A stretch of 64,000 bases of DNA from Mariniphaga sp964559175. Lineage in GTDB: Bacteria; Bacteroidota; Bacteroidia; Bacteroidales; Prolixibacteraceae. Position 1 is the stretch's first letter. Every line of letters starts with the position of its first letter. Below, piece after piece: positions 18,057-26,240 of this stretch. The DNA is taken from contig CAZLGT010000005.1 in assembly GCA_964559175.1 (NCBI GenBank), positions 1-64,000 of the forward strand, in the 5' to 3' direction. The notes beneath the pieces are model-generated. The model did no database searches and had not been told where the DNA came from. It saw nothing but the letters and a program-made list of their open reading frames with translations. Both the position numbers and the translations under genes were made by a program.

Positions 18057-19223
18057 ATGAAGAAATATTTTACAATCATTATCACGTTAAGCATGGTTAT
18101 TACGGCAAGTGCCCAGCAATCTCTTTTTGGAGGAGAACAGATAGTTTCGCCCGAAATCCATGCCAATAATTCAGTGACATTCAAAGTGAATGCACCCAAC
18201 GCCAAAGAAGTTAAGCTTGCCGGGGAATGGATGCCTTCCGAGGGCTGGACACCCGGTTTGGCTTCCATGCAAGAAGATGAAAACGGCATCTGGAGTTTCA
18301 CTACCGAAACACTGGAGCCTGAGTTGTACAGCTATTCCTTTGTCATTGACGGCTTTAAAACCACCGATCCGAACAATCCGTTCATTGTGCGCGATGTGGC
18401 TTCGGTAATGAACATCTTTATTGTTGGCGGCCAACAGGCCGATTTGTACAAAGTGAACAACGTACCACACGGAACGGTTGCCCGTCGCTGGTACAATTCG
18501 CCATCGCTGGACAAAACACGCCGTCTGACCATTTACACACCTCCGGGCTACGAAAATAGTTCCGAAAAATACCCGGTGTTATACCTGCTTCACGGCGCTG
18601 GTGGCGACGAAGAAGCGTGGATTACACTTGGCCGGACCGCGCAAATTTTAGATAACCTGATTGCGCAGGGAAAAGCCAAACCCATGATTGTGGTGATGCC
18701 CAACGGAAACGTGATTCAGGATGCTGCGCCCGGTGAAGGAACCGATGGTTTTTACAAGCCGCAGTTTATGGTTCCAAAAACAATGGACGGCATCTACGAA
18801 GCTTCATTTCCCGACATCATGAAATTTGTAGAGAGCAACTACCGCGTGAAAGCTGAAAAAGCCAGCCGAGCTATCGCAGGTTTGTCAATGGGAGGTTTTC
18901 ATTCATTGCACATTTCTCGATACTATCCCAATACGTTCGATTATGTAGGGCTTTTTTCAGCCGCCATTCTGCCCAATCAGGATGTTTCGCATCAAGTGTA
19001 TCAAAACATTGACGGTACGCTGAAAGCCCAATTGGAAAACGGCTACCAGCTTTACTGGATTGGAATGGGAAAAACCGATTTTTTGTACGACGCCGGGAAA
19101 CAGTACCGCGAAAAACTCGACAGCATGGAAATGAAATACACCTACCGCGAAAGCGAAGGCGGCCACATCTGGCGTAACTGGCGGGTTTATCTTTCTGAAT
19201 TTGTACCGTTGTTATTTAAATAG
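18057..19223 (+). CDS. Exported esterase of the CE1/enterochelin-esterase-like alpha/beta-hydrolase family
   Basis: A 388-residue secreted hydrolase. A signal peptide (to about residue 19) is followed by an E-set/CBM48-like domain (about 30-120, VTFKVNAPNAKEVKLAGEW) and an esterase D-like alpha/beta-hydrolase domain (about 150-385). The nucleophile is Ser277 in GLSMGG, the oxyanion region is LLHGAGGDEEAW, and the catalytic His is in GGHIWRNWR near the C-terminus. CE1 enzymes with this plan remove acetyl or feruloyl groups from xylan. Eight bases separate it from the next esterase, so the two likely act together on one polysaccharide or ester. Confidence 0.85.
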   Translation: MKKYFTIIITLSMVITASAQQSLFGGEQIVSPEIHANNSVTFKVNAPNAKEVKLAGEWMPSEGWTPGLASMQEDENGIWSFTTETLEPELYSYSFVIDGFKTTDPNNPFIVRDVASVMNIFIVGGQQADLYKVNNVPHGTVARRWYNSPSLDKTRRLTIYTPPGYENSSEKYPVLYLLHGAGGDEEAWITLGRTAQILDNLIAQGKAKPMIVVMPNGNVIQDAAPGEGTDGFYKPQFMVPKTMDGIYEASFPDIMKFVESNYRVKAEKASRAIAGLSMGGFHSLHISRYYPNTFDYVGLFSAAILPNQDVSHQVYQNIDGTLKAQLENGYQLYWIGMGKTDFLYDAGKQYREKLDSMEMKYTYRESEGGHIWRNWRVYLSEFVPLLFK

Positions 19224-19231
19224 TCTGAAAA

Positions 19232-20902
19232 ATGAAAACGAACCGAAGAAACTTTTTTCAAACCATGGGCGCCGGTGCGGCCGGTCTTGGACTTGCATCG
19301 GCTTTCCCGTTAGCATCGCAGGCTGCAAATGCACAAAAATCTGCCCTAAAATATGATGATCAGGTGCTTTTTGTGGGCGACGATATTGCCATTGCCCAAA
19401 CGAAATACGGCAAAGTGCAGGGGTTTATCCTGCGCGATATTTACCAATTCAGGGGAATTCCCTATGGCGCCGATACCGGCGGAAAAAACCGGTTTTTGCC
19501 ACCGCAGCCGCCCGAACCGTGGGAGGACGTGCGTCCTGCAGTGTGGTGGGGAAATTCCGCTCCGCAAATCATGGACAACCGGTATGGCAATGCCTGGGCT
19601 TCGTTTGTCGATCACTGGAACTACGACGATGTGGGCGAAGACTGTCTGAAACTGAACGTGTGGACACCGGCCACAGACAATAAGAAACGACCGGTCATGG
19701 TCTGGCTGCACGGTGGCGGCTACACCAACGGAAACGGGATAGAGCAGGACGGCTACATGGGCGAAAACCTGAGCAGGAAAGGAGATGTTGTTTTTGTTTC
19801 CATCAATCACCGGTTGGGACCCATTGGGTTTTCCGATTTGTCGGGAGTTGGCGGTTCAAAATACGCCGATTCAGGAAATGTGGGTGCGCTGGATATGGTA
19901 GCAGCTCTGGAATGGGTGCGCGACAACATTGCGAATTTTGGCGGCGACTCCGGAAATGTGACTGTAATGGGGCAGTCGGGCGGGGGCGCCAAAGTTTGTG
20001 TGCTGGGCGCCATGCCTAAAGCCAAAGGATTGTTTCATAAAATGGTGCCGCTGAGCGGTTCAACCACCGAGGCCCAGCCTCAGGAGTATTCCCGCAAGCT
20101 GGGCGAATACATTTTGAAAGAAGCCGGACTTTCTGTGGGTGAAGTGGATAAATTACAGGAAATGCCCTGGAAAGAGTACATCCATGTGGCCAGTGCTGCT
20201 GCCCGGAAAGCTGCTCAGGAAATGGGCCAGTCGGGTATGCGCGGTGGTTTTTCGCCGGTAGCCGACGGGGTGAACCTGCCCAAAGGGAAATTTTTTGTTG
20301 ATGAACTGTCTGCCGAGGTACCCATGCTGATTTGTACCACTTTCCACGAGTGGGGAATGGCCCGCACCATGCCCGAACTGGAAAAAATTACGGCTGACGA
20401 AGCCAAAGAGATGCTGAAAGAACGGGCTGGTTTCAGGGGCGGTTTGGGAGACAAAGCGCCGGAGGTTTACGATGCCTACGCCAAAGTTTTTCCTGATGCC
20501 AGGCCCATCGAAATTATGACGTTGGTTTCCAGCAACCGGAAAGGTGTGGTGGAAACGGCCGACCTGAAATCGGGACAGGAAGCGCCGGTTTACGTGGCCT
20601 GGTTTGGCTGGGAGCCGCAGCTGTTCAATAACCGGATGCGCGCTTTTCACTGCCTCGATATCTGTTTCTGGTTTTACAACACCGATTTGATGCTGACCCA
20701 CACCGGAGGTGGCGCCCGTCCGCGCGCGCTTTCCGAAAAAATGTCGGATGCCCTGCTGTCGTTTATGCGAACCGGAAACCCTAATGTGCAGGGGTTACCA
20801 AAGTGGCCGGATTATACCGTTGAAAAGGGTGAAACCATGATACTGAATGACACGTGCGAAGTACAAAACGACCCGGACCGGGAGGCACGAAAACTTTTAT
20901 AA
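19232..20902 (+). CDS. Tat-exported carboxylesterase type B
   Basis: A 556-residue alpha/beta-hydrolase of the carboxylesterase/para-nitrobenzyl esterase family. The N-terminus (TNRRNFFQTMGAG) carries the twin arginines of a Tat signal. The oxyanion hole is HGGGY (160-164), the nucleophile Ser249 sits in GQSGGG, and the catalytic His is in the C-terminal RAFHCLDICFWF region. It follows the CE1-like esterase by eight bases. The natural ester is unknown; plant-wall acyl esters fit the neighbour and the nearby GH3 gene. Confidence 0.88.
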   Translation: MKTNRRNFFQTMGAGAAGLGLASAFPLASQAANAQKSALKYDDQVLFVGDDIAIAQTKYGKVQGFILRDIYQFRGIPYGADTGGKNRFLPPQPPEPWEDVRPAVWWGNSAPQIMDNRYGNAWASFVDHWNYDDVGEDCLKLNVWTPATDNKKRPVMVWLHGGGYTNGNGIEQDGYMGENLSRKGDVVFVSINHRLGPIGFSDLSGVGGSKYADSGNVGALDMVAALEWVRDNIANFGGDSGNVTVMGQSGGGAKVCVLGAMPKAKGLFHKMVPLSGSTTEAQPQEYSRKLGEYILKEAGLSVGEVDKLQEMPWKEYIHVASAAARKAAQEMGQSGMRGGFSPVADGVNLPKGKFFVDELSAEVPMLICTTFHEWGMARTMPELEKITADEAKEMLKERAGFRGGLGDKAPEVYDAYAKVFPDARPIEIMTLVSSNRKGVVETADLKSGQEAPVYVAWFGWEPQLFNNRMRAFHCLDICFWFYNTDLMLTHTGGGARPRALSEKMSDALLSFMRTGNPNVQGLPKWPDYTVEKGETMILNDTCEVQNDPDREARKLL

Positions 20903-21027
20903 AGGATATTGATTCTGCTTCGACATATTTTGGAATTAACAGATTGCATCACTCCTGCCTTTTAAAGACATGCTTCAGGGCAATGCCATGTTTTTGTTGG
21001 TATGTCAAAAAGAATTACTACTTTTGA

Positions 21028-21082
21028 TTTAAAATATCATGATAATTTAAACCGACGCTTTAAAATATCATGATAATTTAAA
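21028..21082. repeat. Two 24-bp near-palindromic direct repeats upstream of an ATPase remnant
   Basis: Two identical 24-bp sequences (21028-21051 and 21059-21082) are 31 bp apart start to start. Each is almost its own reverse complement: outer arms TTTAAA...TTTAAA around a central ATCATGAT. The second ends 18 bases before the ATG of a decayed AAA/DUF4143 ATPase. A third, weaker half-site (TTTAGGAAATCATG) overlaps the ATG itself. The spacing and symmetry suggest operator sites that once controlled the ATPase. Confidence 0.75.
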
Positions 21083-21100
21083 GTACAACTTTAGGAAATC

Positions 21101-21440
21101 ATGTATTCGCGTGAGCAGACATTTGAAGGTGCCGGAAATGAAAGTTTATTTCTATGGGGTGCGCGGCAGACTGGCAAAAGTACGCTGCTTAAAGCTTTGT
21201 ATCCTGATTCACTGTGGTTTGATCTACCGTTATGAACTTTTTCCGCTTGTTAGCAATGAAATTTCTGATTTTGATCTGCTCAGAGCCCTGAATAATGGAC
21301 TATTACCCCGGCATTATCTGGCAAATAACCCATCAAAAATGATGTCTGCTGATCCGTTTCCACGTCAAATGGATAATGTTCAGGTTTTACCCTGGAATAT
21401 TTTTCTTGAAAATCTCTGGGCAGGGGAAATTATAACTTGA
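21101..21440 (+). pseudogene. Decayed AAA-family ATPase with DUF4143 domain (internal deletion and frameshift)
   Basis: Reading from the ATG at 21101 gives 44 residues with a Walker A motif (LFLWGARQTGKSTLLKAL), ending at TGA 21233. The +1 frame then continues with VSNEISDFDLLRALNNGLLP and ends VLPWNIFLENLWAGEI at the stop 21438-21440. From memory of the family, these three pieces are the start, middle and last stretch of AAA_14/DUF4143 ATPases, which are normally about 370-400 residues; here only about 110 codons remain. Much of the ATPase core and the DUF4143 domain are deleted and the frame is shifted once, so no active protein is expected. Confidence 0.8.
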
Positions 21441-21461
21441 AACAATGTTTTGTAAACCTGA

Positions 21462-22205
21462 CTACCAGCTTCCGCTGAAACCTTCTTTCAGCGCTTTGTT
21501 GTAGTTTCCCAGGTTGAACTCGTACAGGTACGGTGCTTTGTAGGCGCCACCTTTTTTGCGCTCATCCAGTTTGTTCAGAATTTTATAAGACAGGATTTTC
21601 CGCTGAAAGTTGCGGCGATCGAGACTTTTGCCCAGAATGGTTTCATAAAGTTTCTGCAGCTCGGGCATGGTAAATTTTTCGGGCAACAGGTTGTAGCCAA
21701 TGGGCTGATAGCTTAGCTGTAATCGCAAAGTTTCCAGCGCTTTGTCCAGAATTTTCCGGTGGTCCATCATCAGGTTATCGATTTCTTCCAGTGCTTTCCA
21801 CTCGCAGTGGTCGGAAAAGAAATCGGGAGTCGGGTTTACTTTTTCGTAATCTACCAATGCATAAAATCCCACAGAAACGAAGCGTTGTGAGAACCATTCA
21901 ATATTCGGATCGGCGCCCGATTCTTTCAGGTCTTTAACCGCCGGATTTTCCTTCGAGCGCTGCGGGTCGCTGAACACATGAAACTGTTTCAGAAAGATAT
22001 TATCCAGCCCGGTTCTCTCTTTCAATGTGCGGCTGGCAGCATCTTCCAATGTTTCTTCTTTTTCTGCAAAGCCCCCCGGAAGCGCCCATTCTTTGGTATA
22101 TTTCAATTGAAGGAGTAATATTTTCAGCTCGTTTTCGTGAAACCCGAAAATGACACAATCGAGGGAAATGTGGTCGAGAAAGTTGCTGTAATCAATATCT
22201 GCCAT
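21462..22205 (-). CDS. Nudix-fold transcriptional regulator (NrtR/AraR-like), probable sugar-responsive repressor
   Basis: A 247-residue protein with an N-terminal Nudix domain (about 10-140) and a C-terminal winged helix (about 160-235, LLPEKFTMPELQKLYETIL then DRRNFQRKIL). The Nudix box starts at Gly45 but its catalytic core reads RTLKERTGL instead of REUxEExGU, so two of the metal-binding glutamates are replaced (Thr60, Arg64). Loss of hydrolysis is usual in Nudix regulators such as the AraR type described in Bacteroides, which bind a sugar. It is divergent from the GH3 gene with 148 bases between, so it may control that gene. Confidence 0.75.
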   Translation of the reverse strand: MADIDYSNFLDHISLDCVIFGFHENELKILLLQLKYTKEWALPGGFAEKEETLEDAASRTLKERTGLDNIFLKQFHVFSDPQRSKENPAVKDLKESGADPNIEWFSQRFVSVGFYALVDYEKVNPTPDFFSDHCEWKALEEIDNLMMDHRKILDKALETLRLQLSYQPIGYNLLPEKFTMPELQKLYETILGKSLDRRNFQRKILSYKILNKLDERKKGGAYKAPYLYEFNLGNYNKALKEGFSGSW

Positions 22206-22353
22206 AATTCTGCCAAATAATTATAATGCAAAGAAAACAAAATCTTCCCTTTTGTTTGATTTGTTAACGACAAAAAACTAATATTGTGTCGAAATGACAT
22301 TTTAATTGTTGTTTGAAGAAAACCGAAGTAGAAAATAACGTAATTAAAGAAAA
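22206..22353. promoter_or_regulatory. Divergent control region between Nudix regulator and GH3 gene
   Basis: The 148-base gap contains TTTG (22255-22258) and TAATATTG (22279-22286) 20 bases apart, one mismatch from a Bacteroidota -33/-7 pair for the GH3 gene. An inverted arrangement TTGTTAACGACAA (about 22261-22273) overlaps the spacer and could be the repressor site. These assignments are inferred from position. Confidence 0.35.
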
Positions 22354-24675
22354 ATGAAACCTAAAATCAATTCAGGAATTTTTTTGTTTGTTGTTTTGTT
22401 TATAACGGCAGGATGCGTTTCCAAGTGGAGCGAGCTAGTAAAAGACGGTTATAACCTCGTACACAACAAAGGTGGACAAACCTTAGGATATGCTCCCGAA
22501 TCGGGAGTAAGCCTGATTATGAAAAACGGGTTTGCGTTTAAGGACCTGAATAGAAACGGAAAACTGGATGTTTACGAAGACTGGCGAAAACCCGTGGACG
22601 AAAGGGCAACAGATTTGGCCGCACAAATGAGCGTGGAACAGATTGCCGGTCTCATGCTGTACAGCGGGCACCAGTCGATTCCCGCAGGCAGCCGGAGAGG
22701 TTTTGGCGGGGGCACCTACAACGGCAAACCGCTGGAGGAAAGCGGCGCACAACCCGGCGACCTGACTGACCAGCAGATTCAGTTTTTAACCGAAGATAAT
22801 TTGCGGCATGTGCTTATTACCACAGTGCAGTCGCCGGGAATTGCAGCCCAATGGAACAACAACATGCAGGCGCTGGTGGAAGGCCTTGGTTTGGGCATTC
22901 CCGGAAATACCAGTTCCGACCCGCGCCACGGCAGCGATTCCTATGCCGAATACAATGCCGGCGCCGGGGGAGCTATTTCGCGCTGGCCCGGAACACTTGG
23001 TCTGGCGGCTACTTTCGACCCGGAGCTGATGCAGCAGTTTGGCGATATCGCCTCCCGCGAGTACCGCGCACTGGGCATTGCCACAGCCCTTTCGCCGCAA
23101 ATCGATTTGGCCACAGAACCCCGCTGGAGCCGTTTCGACGGAACCATGGGCGAAGACCCCGATTTGGCTGCCGACATGGCCCGGGCCTACGTAGATGGAT
23201 TTCAGACATCGGCTGGCGAGGGGCATATTTCCGGTGGCTGGGGATATAACAGCGTGAACGCCATGGTGAAACACTGGCCGGGCGGCGGTCCGGAAGAGGG
23301 TGGTCGCGACGGCCACTTTGGCTATGGCGCCTATGCCATTTATCCCGGAAACCGGCTGCAGGACCACCTGAAACCTTTTACCGAAGGGGCATTTCAGCTG
23401 GATGGCCCCACCGGAATGGCTTCGGCAGTAATGCCCTACTACACCATTTCGTGGAATGTGGATACGGTTTATGACGAGAATGTGGGAAATGCATTCAGCA
23501 AATACATTATCGAAGATTTGCTGCGCGGAAAGTATGGCTACGACGGCGTTCTATGCACCGACTGGGGCGTTACAGGCGATGTGGCTAATGTACACGAATT
23601 CCGCGGAAAAAGCTGGGGAGTGGAAGAATTGTCGGTGGCCGATCGCCATTACAAAGCGCTGATGGCGGGCATGGACCAGTTTGGCGGCAACAACGACATG
23701 GGCCCGGTGCTGGAAGCTTATCAGATGGGCGTGGAAGAGCACGGTGAAGCGTTTATGCGGCAAAGGTTTGAAACATCGGCTGTGCGGTTGCTGCGGAACA
23801 TCTTCCGGACAGGTTTGTTTGAAAATCCTTACCTCGATGTGGCTGAAACGGAAGAAATGGTCGGAAATCATGAATTTATGAAAGCCGGTTACGAAGCTCA
23901 GCTGCGCTCGGTGGTGATGCTGAAAAACCGGGAAAATACACTCCCGTTGCAAAAACAGTTGAAGGTGTATGTTCCTCAGAAATATCATCCGGCCGCTACC
24001 AACTGGTTCGGACAGCAAACGCCGGAACGCTGGGAAGACGCTGCCAGCAGGGAAATGATTGAAAAATATTTTGATTGGGTGGAATCGCCCGAAGAGGCCG
24101 ATGTGGCACTGGTTTTTATCGACAGTCCGCAGGGCGGTACCGGCTATTCTTTAGAAGACCTGGAAAAAGGCGGCAACGGTTATGTTCCCATCAATTTGCA
24201 ATATGAATCTTATGTGGCCACTCACGCCCGCGAAGTGAGCCTGGCCGGAGGAAGTCCGTTTGAGGATTTTACCAACCGTTCGTACAAAGGGAAAACCGGA
24301 ACCTCGGCCAACCGGTATGATTTGCAAATGGTAAACGATACCAAAGCCCAAATGGGCGCCAAGCCGGTGATATCCATACTCGATGTTTCGAATCCGATGG
24401 TGATGGCAGAATTTGAAGAAAAGAACGATGCCATTCTGGTACATTTCGGGGTAAGCGATCAGGCGGTACTGGATATTGTTACCGGGGAATTTGAGCCTTC
24501 AGGGCTGCTGCCGTTTCAGATGCCGGCCACCATGCGTACCGTGGACGAGCAGTTTGAAGACACGCCGCGTGATATGGAACCTTACACCGACTCCGATGGA
24601 AATACTTACGATTTTGCCTTTGGCCTGAATTGGCAGGGAGTGATTGATGATGAACGGGTGGAGAAGTACAGGTGA
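22354..24675 (+). CDS. Glycoside hydrolase family 3 lipoprotein (beta-glucosidase/xylosidase type)
   Basis: A 773-residue exported glycosidase. The signal ends in a lipobox (LFITAGC, Cys21). Residues 64-76 form an EF-hand/dockerin-like calcium loop (DLNRNGKLDVYEDW). The GH3 barrel follows, with KHWPGGGPEEGGRD (GH3 substrate-binding KH motif) and the nucleophile Asp403 in YDGVLCTDWG. A C-terminal alpha/beta sandwich (about 500-760) completes the two-domain GH3 plan. It removes terminal beta-linked sugars; which one cannot be told. The stop codon (24673-24675) lies inside the first unit of the GA-rich repeat tract, so the 3' end was shaped by that element. Confidence 0.9.
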   Translation: MKPKINSGIFLFVVLFITAGCVSKWSELVKDGYNLVHNKGGQTLGYAPESGVSLIMKNGFAFKDLNRNGKLDVYEDWRKPVDERATDLAAQMSVEQIAGLMLYSGHQSIPAGSRRGFGGGTYNGKPLEESGAQPGDLTDQQIQFLTEDNLRHVLITTVQSPGIAAQWNNNMQALVEGLGLGIPGNTSSDPRHGSDSYAEYNAGAGGAISRWPGTLGLAATFDPELMQQFGDIASREYRALGIATALSPQIDLATEPRWSRFDGTMGEDPDLAADMARAYVDGFQTSAGEGHISGGWGYNSVNAMVKHWPGGGPEEGGRDGHFGYGAYAIYPGNRLQDHLKPFTEGAFQLDGPTGMASAVMPYYTISWNVDTVYDENVGNAFSKYIIEDLLRGKYGYDGVLCTDWGVTGDVANVHEFRGKSWGVEELSVADRHYKALMAGMDQFGGNNDMGPVLEAYQMGVEEHGEAFMRQRFETSAVRLLRNIFRTGLFENPYLDVAETEEMVGNHEFMKAGYEAQLRSVVMLKNRENTLPLQKQLKVYVPQKYHPAATNWFGQQTPERWEDAASREMIEKYFDWVESPEEADVALVFIDSPQGGTGYSLEDLEKGGNGYVPINLQYESYVATHAREVSLAGGSPFEDFTNRSYKGKTGTSANRYDLQMVNDTKAQMGAKPVISILDVSNPMVMAEFEEKNDAILVHFGVSDQAVLDIVTGEFEPSGLLPFQMPATMRTVDEQFEDTPRDMEPYTDSDGNTYDFAFGLNWQGVIDDERVEKYR

Positions 24676-24827
24676 GAAGGAGAGAGGGTGAGAGGGTGAG
24701 AGAGTGAGAGAGTGAGAGGGTGAGAGAGTGAGAGAGTGAGAGAGTGAGAAGGGGAGAGCGAGAAGATGAGAGAGTGAGAGGGTGAGAAGGTGAGAGGGTG
24801 AGAGGGTGAGCCTTGAGAAGGTGAGAT
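24672..24827 (+). repeat. GA-rich 8-bp quasi-repeat tract (RGTGAGAG units)
   Basis: About 17 imperfect copies of an 8-base unit with consensus (A/G)GTGAGAG, interrupted by variants such as GGGGAGAG, CGAGAAGATGAGAG and CCTTGAGAAGG. The strand is almost purely purine plus T at one position of the unit. The tract begins on the GH3 stop codon and ends about 110 bases before the four-helix-bundle gene. It is the left arm of the element described with that gene. Confidence 0.9.
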
Positions 24828-24937
24828 AACAAGAATGCGAGTAAAAAATAAGGTGAAGTTTGGATATACTTGTTAAAAGTTTTTTAATTCCGTGATTTTA
24901 TGTATTTTAATCAGCCTTAATCTCAAATTTTTAACAA

Positions 24938-25312
24938 ATGAAAGTTATAAAAAGTCACCGTGAACTGGAGGTATATCAGTTGGCATTTCAGGCCTCTATG
25001 AAAATTTATGTCTTAACAAAATCCTTTCCGAGAGAAGAATTGTATTCGCTTACTGACCAAATCAGACGGTCATCAAGATCAGTCAGTGCAAATATTTCAG
25101 AAGCATTTCGTCGGAGAAAATATCCCAAGTCATTTTGCAATAAATTGAACGAGAGTGAAGCTGAAGCGGCTGAAACTCAAAATTGGCTTGATTATTCTCT
25201 TGCCTGCTCATATATGTCCAAAGAGATTCATTCTGAATTGGACAGGGAATATGAGAATATTATCGGAAAACTTGTAAACATGCAAAAATACCCGGAAAAT
25301 TGGACATTCTGA
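24938..25312 (+). CDS. Four-helix-bundle protein (S23 / Avd-like family)
   Basis: A 124-residue basic protein with the family signature: ELEVYQLAFQASMKIYVLTK, then YSLTDQIRRSSRSVSANISE, RRKYPKSFCNKLNESEAEA and ETQNWLDYSLACSYM. The fold is a four-helix bundle that in relatives forms pentamers. The family includes proteins encoded in 23S rRNA intervening sequences and the Avd accessory protein of diversity-generating retroelements. No reverse transcriptase or 23S gene is nearby. It stands between a GA-rich tract and a CT-rich tract and together they fill the gap between two convergent genes exactly. An Avd-like nucleic-acid-binding role linked to the repeats is inferred. Confidence 0.9.
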   Translation: MKVIKSHRELEVYQLAFQASMKIYVLTKSFPREELYSLTDQIRRSSRSVSANISEAFRRRKYPKSFCNKLNESEAEAAETQNWLDYSLACSYMSKEIHSELDREYENIIGKLVNMQKYPENWTF

Positions 25313-25317
25313 TTTTT

Positions 25318-25479
25318 CCATCCCTTTCTCAGCACTCCTCTTCTCAGTTCTCAGTTCTCAGTGCTTTTTTCTCCCCCTCTCAGCGCTCCTCTTCTCAGCG
25401 CTCTTTTTCTTCCCCTCTTAGTGCTCCTGTTCTCACACTCTCAGCGCTCTTTTTCTCTCTCTCTCTCAGTACTCTAAAC
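25318..25479 (+). repeat. CT-rich quasi-repeat tract (CTCAGYRCTC units)
   Basis: Imperfect repeats built on CTCAG(C/T)(A/G)CTC with pyrimidine spacers of variable length, in units of 7, 15 and 23 bases, ending in a pure CT run (25451-25466). It starts 6 bases after the four-helix-bundle stop and ends at the stop codon (25480-25482) of the convergent kinase-like gene. Its purine/pyrimidine bias is opposite to the tract on the other side of the gene, so the two tracts are partly complementary. Confidence 0.9.
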
Positions 25480-26229
25480 TTACGGTAAAAGAGTTTCCTC
25501 CCAATTCTCCGAATCCACGATATTTTCCCCTGTCAACAAAGCAACCAGCGCCAGCAGCGATTTCCGGGCATCGCCCAGCGGGTAGTAAAAAGCATCCCAG
25601 TTTTCGCTGTCTTCGCCGTCGTGGTTGGGAATAACATATTGAAAGTGGTGGGCATCCTGCAACTCGCGAAAAGCGCTGCCTGCCCGTTTTTCAATATTCT
25701 CCAGGTCTTTCAGCGAAAGTTCCCCTTTTTGTTTGCGGGTGCGGCGCAGCAGCTTCCGGCGCATGACGTCGGTAATAAAATCAGGGAGTGAAACAGCCGG
25801 TTCTGCCAATTTCAGAAACTGAATTTCATTTTTGGAAACCGGCGACATAAAAACGCTCAGCCGGTTGATGCCATCCAGTGACGGATGCGTTTGCAAAACC
25901 CTTCCCGTAAACGGATTTCCTTCAAAAAGCACATCGCTTTTTTCCAGGTTTTCCTTTAGTTCCTGCAGATCGAGTGCCTGCAAATCGCCACGAACGTCCA
26001 TCACCACAAAGCGGTCCTGCTCTTTCAGCTTTTCAATTTCGGGGCGGGAACGGAAATGGTAATCCACGCCATTGGTTTCACCCGGACGGGCTGCCCGGCT
26101 GTTGTACAGAACCAGCGGTTGCATTTGCCCGTGCAGTTCAGGATAAAACCTTGCCAGCGCTTTGGCCAGCGGACTTTTGCCCACGCAGGATGGGCCTGAA
26201 AAAACAACAAGTTTGTGCCTGTTTTTCAT
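25480..26229 (-). CDS. Guanylate-kinase-like P-loop protein
   Basis: A 249-residue P-loop protein. Walker A is GPSCVGKSPLAKAL (about residues 12-25) and the GMP-binding signature appears as NSRAARPGETNGVDYHF. It is about 50 residues longer than ordinary guanylate kinase, with an extended C-terminal part (after about 190) of unknown role. It starts 11 bases after the SLC13 transporter stop on the same strand, so the two are an operon. Because of this partner and the length it may not be the housekeeping Gmk; the phosphate acceptor is unknown. Confidence 0.7.
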   Translation of the reverse strand: MKNRHKLVVFSGPSCVGKSPLAKALARFYPELHGQMQPLVLYNSRAARPGETNGVDYHFRSRPEIEKLKEQDRFVVMDVRGDLQALDLQELKENLEKSDVLFEGNPFTGRVLQTHPSLDGINRLSVFMSPVSKNEIQFLKLAEPAVSLPDFITDVMRRKLLRRTRKQKGELSLKDLENIEKRAGSAFRELQDAHHFQYVIPNHDGEDSENWDAFYYPLGDARKSLLALVALLTGENIVDSENWEETLLP

Positions 26230-26240
26230 CGTTCAGTAAT

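Noticed and set aside
24479..24832. 117-residue minus-strand reading frame (Ser/Leu/Thr-rich)
   Set aside because: It is the translation of the GA-rich repeat tract and of the antisense of the GH3 end.
24938..25312. Diversity-generating retroelement
   Set aside because: No reverse transcriptase, no template/variable repeat pair; only the Avd-like protein family is shared.
25300..25488. 62-residue plus-strand frame rich in Ser and Leu
   Set aside because: It is low-complexity translation of the CT-rich tract.
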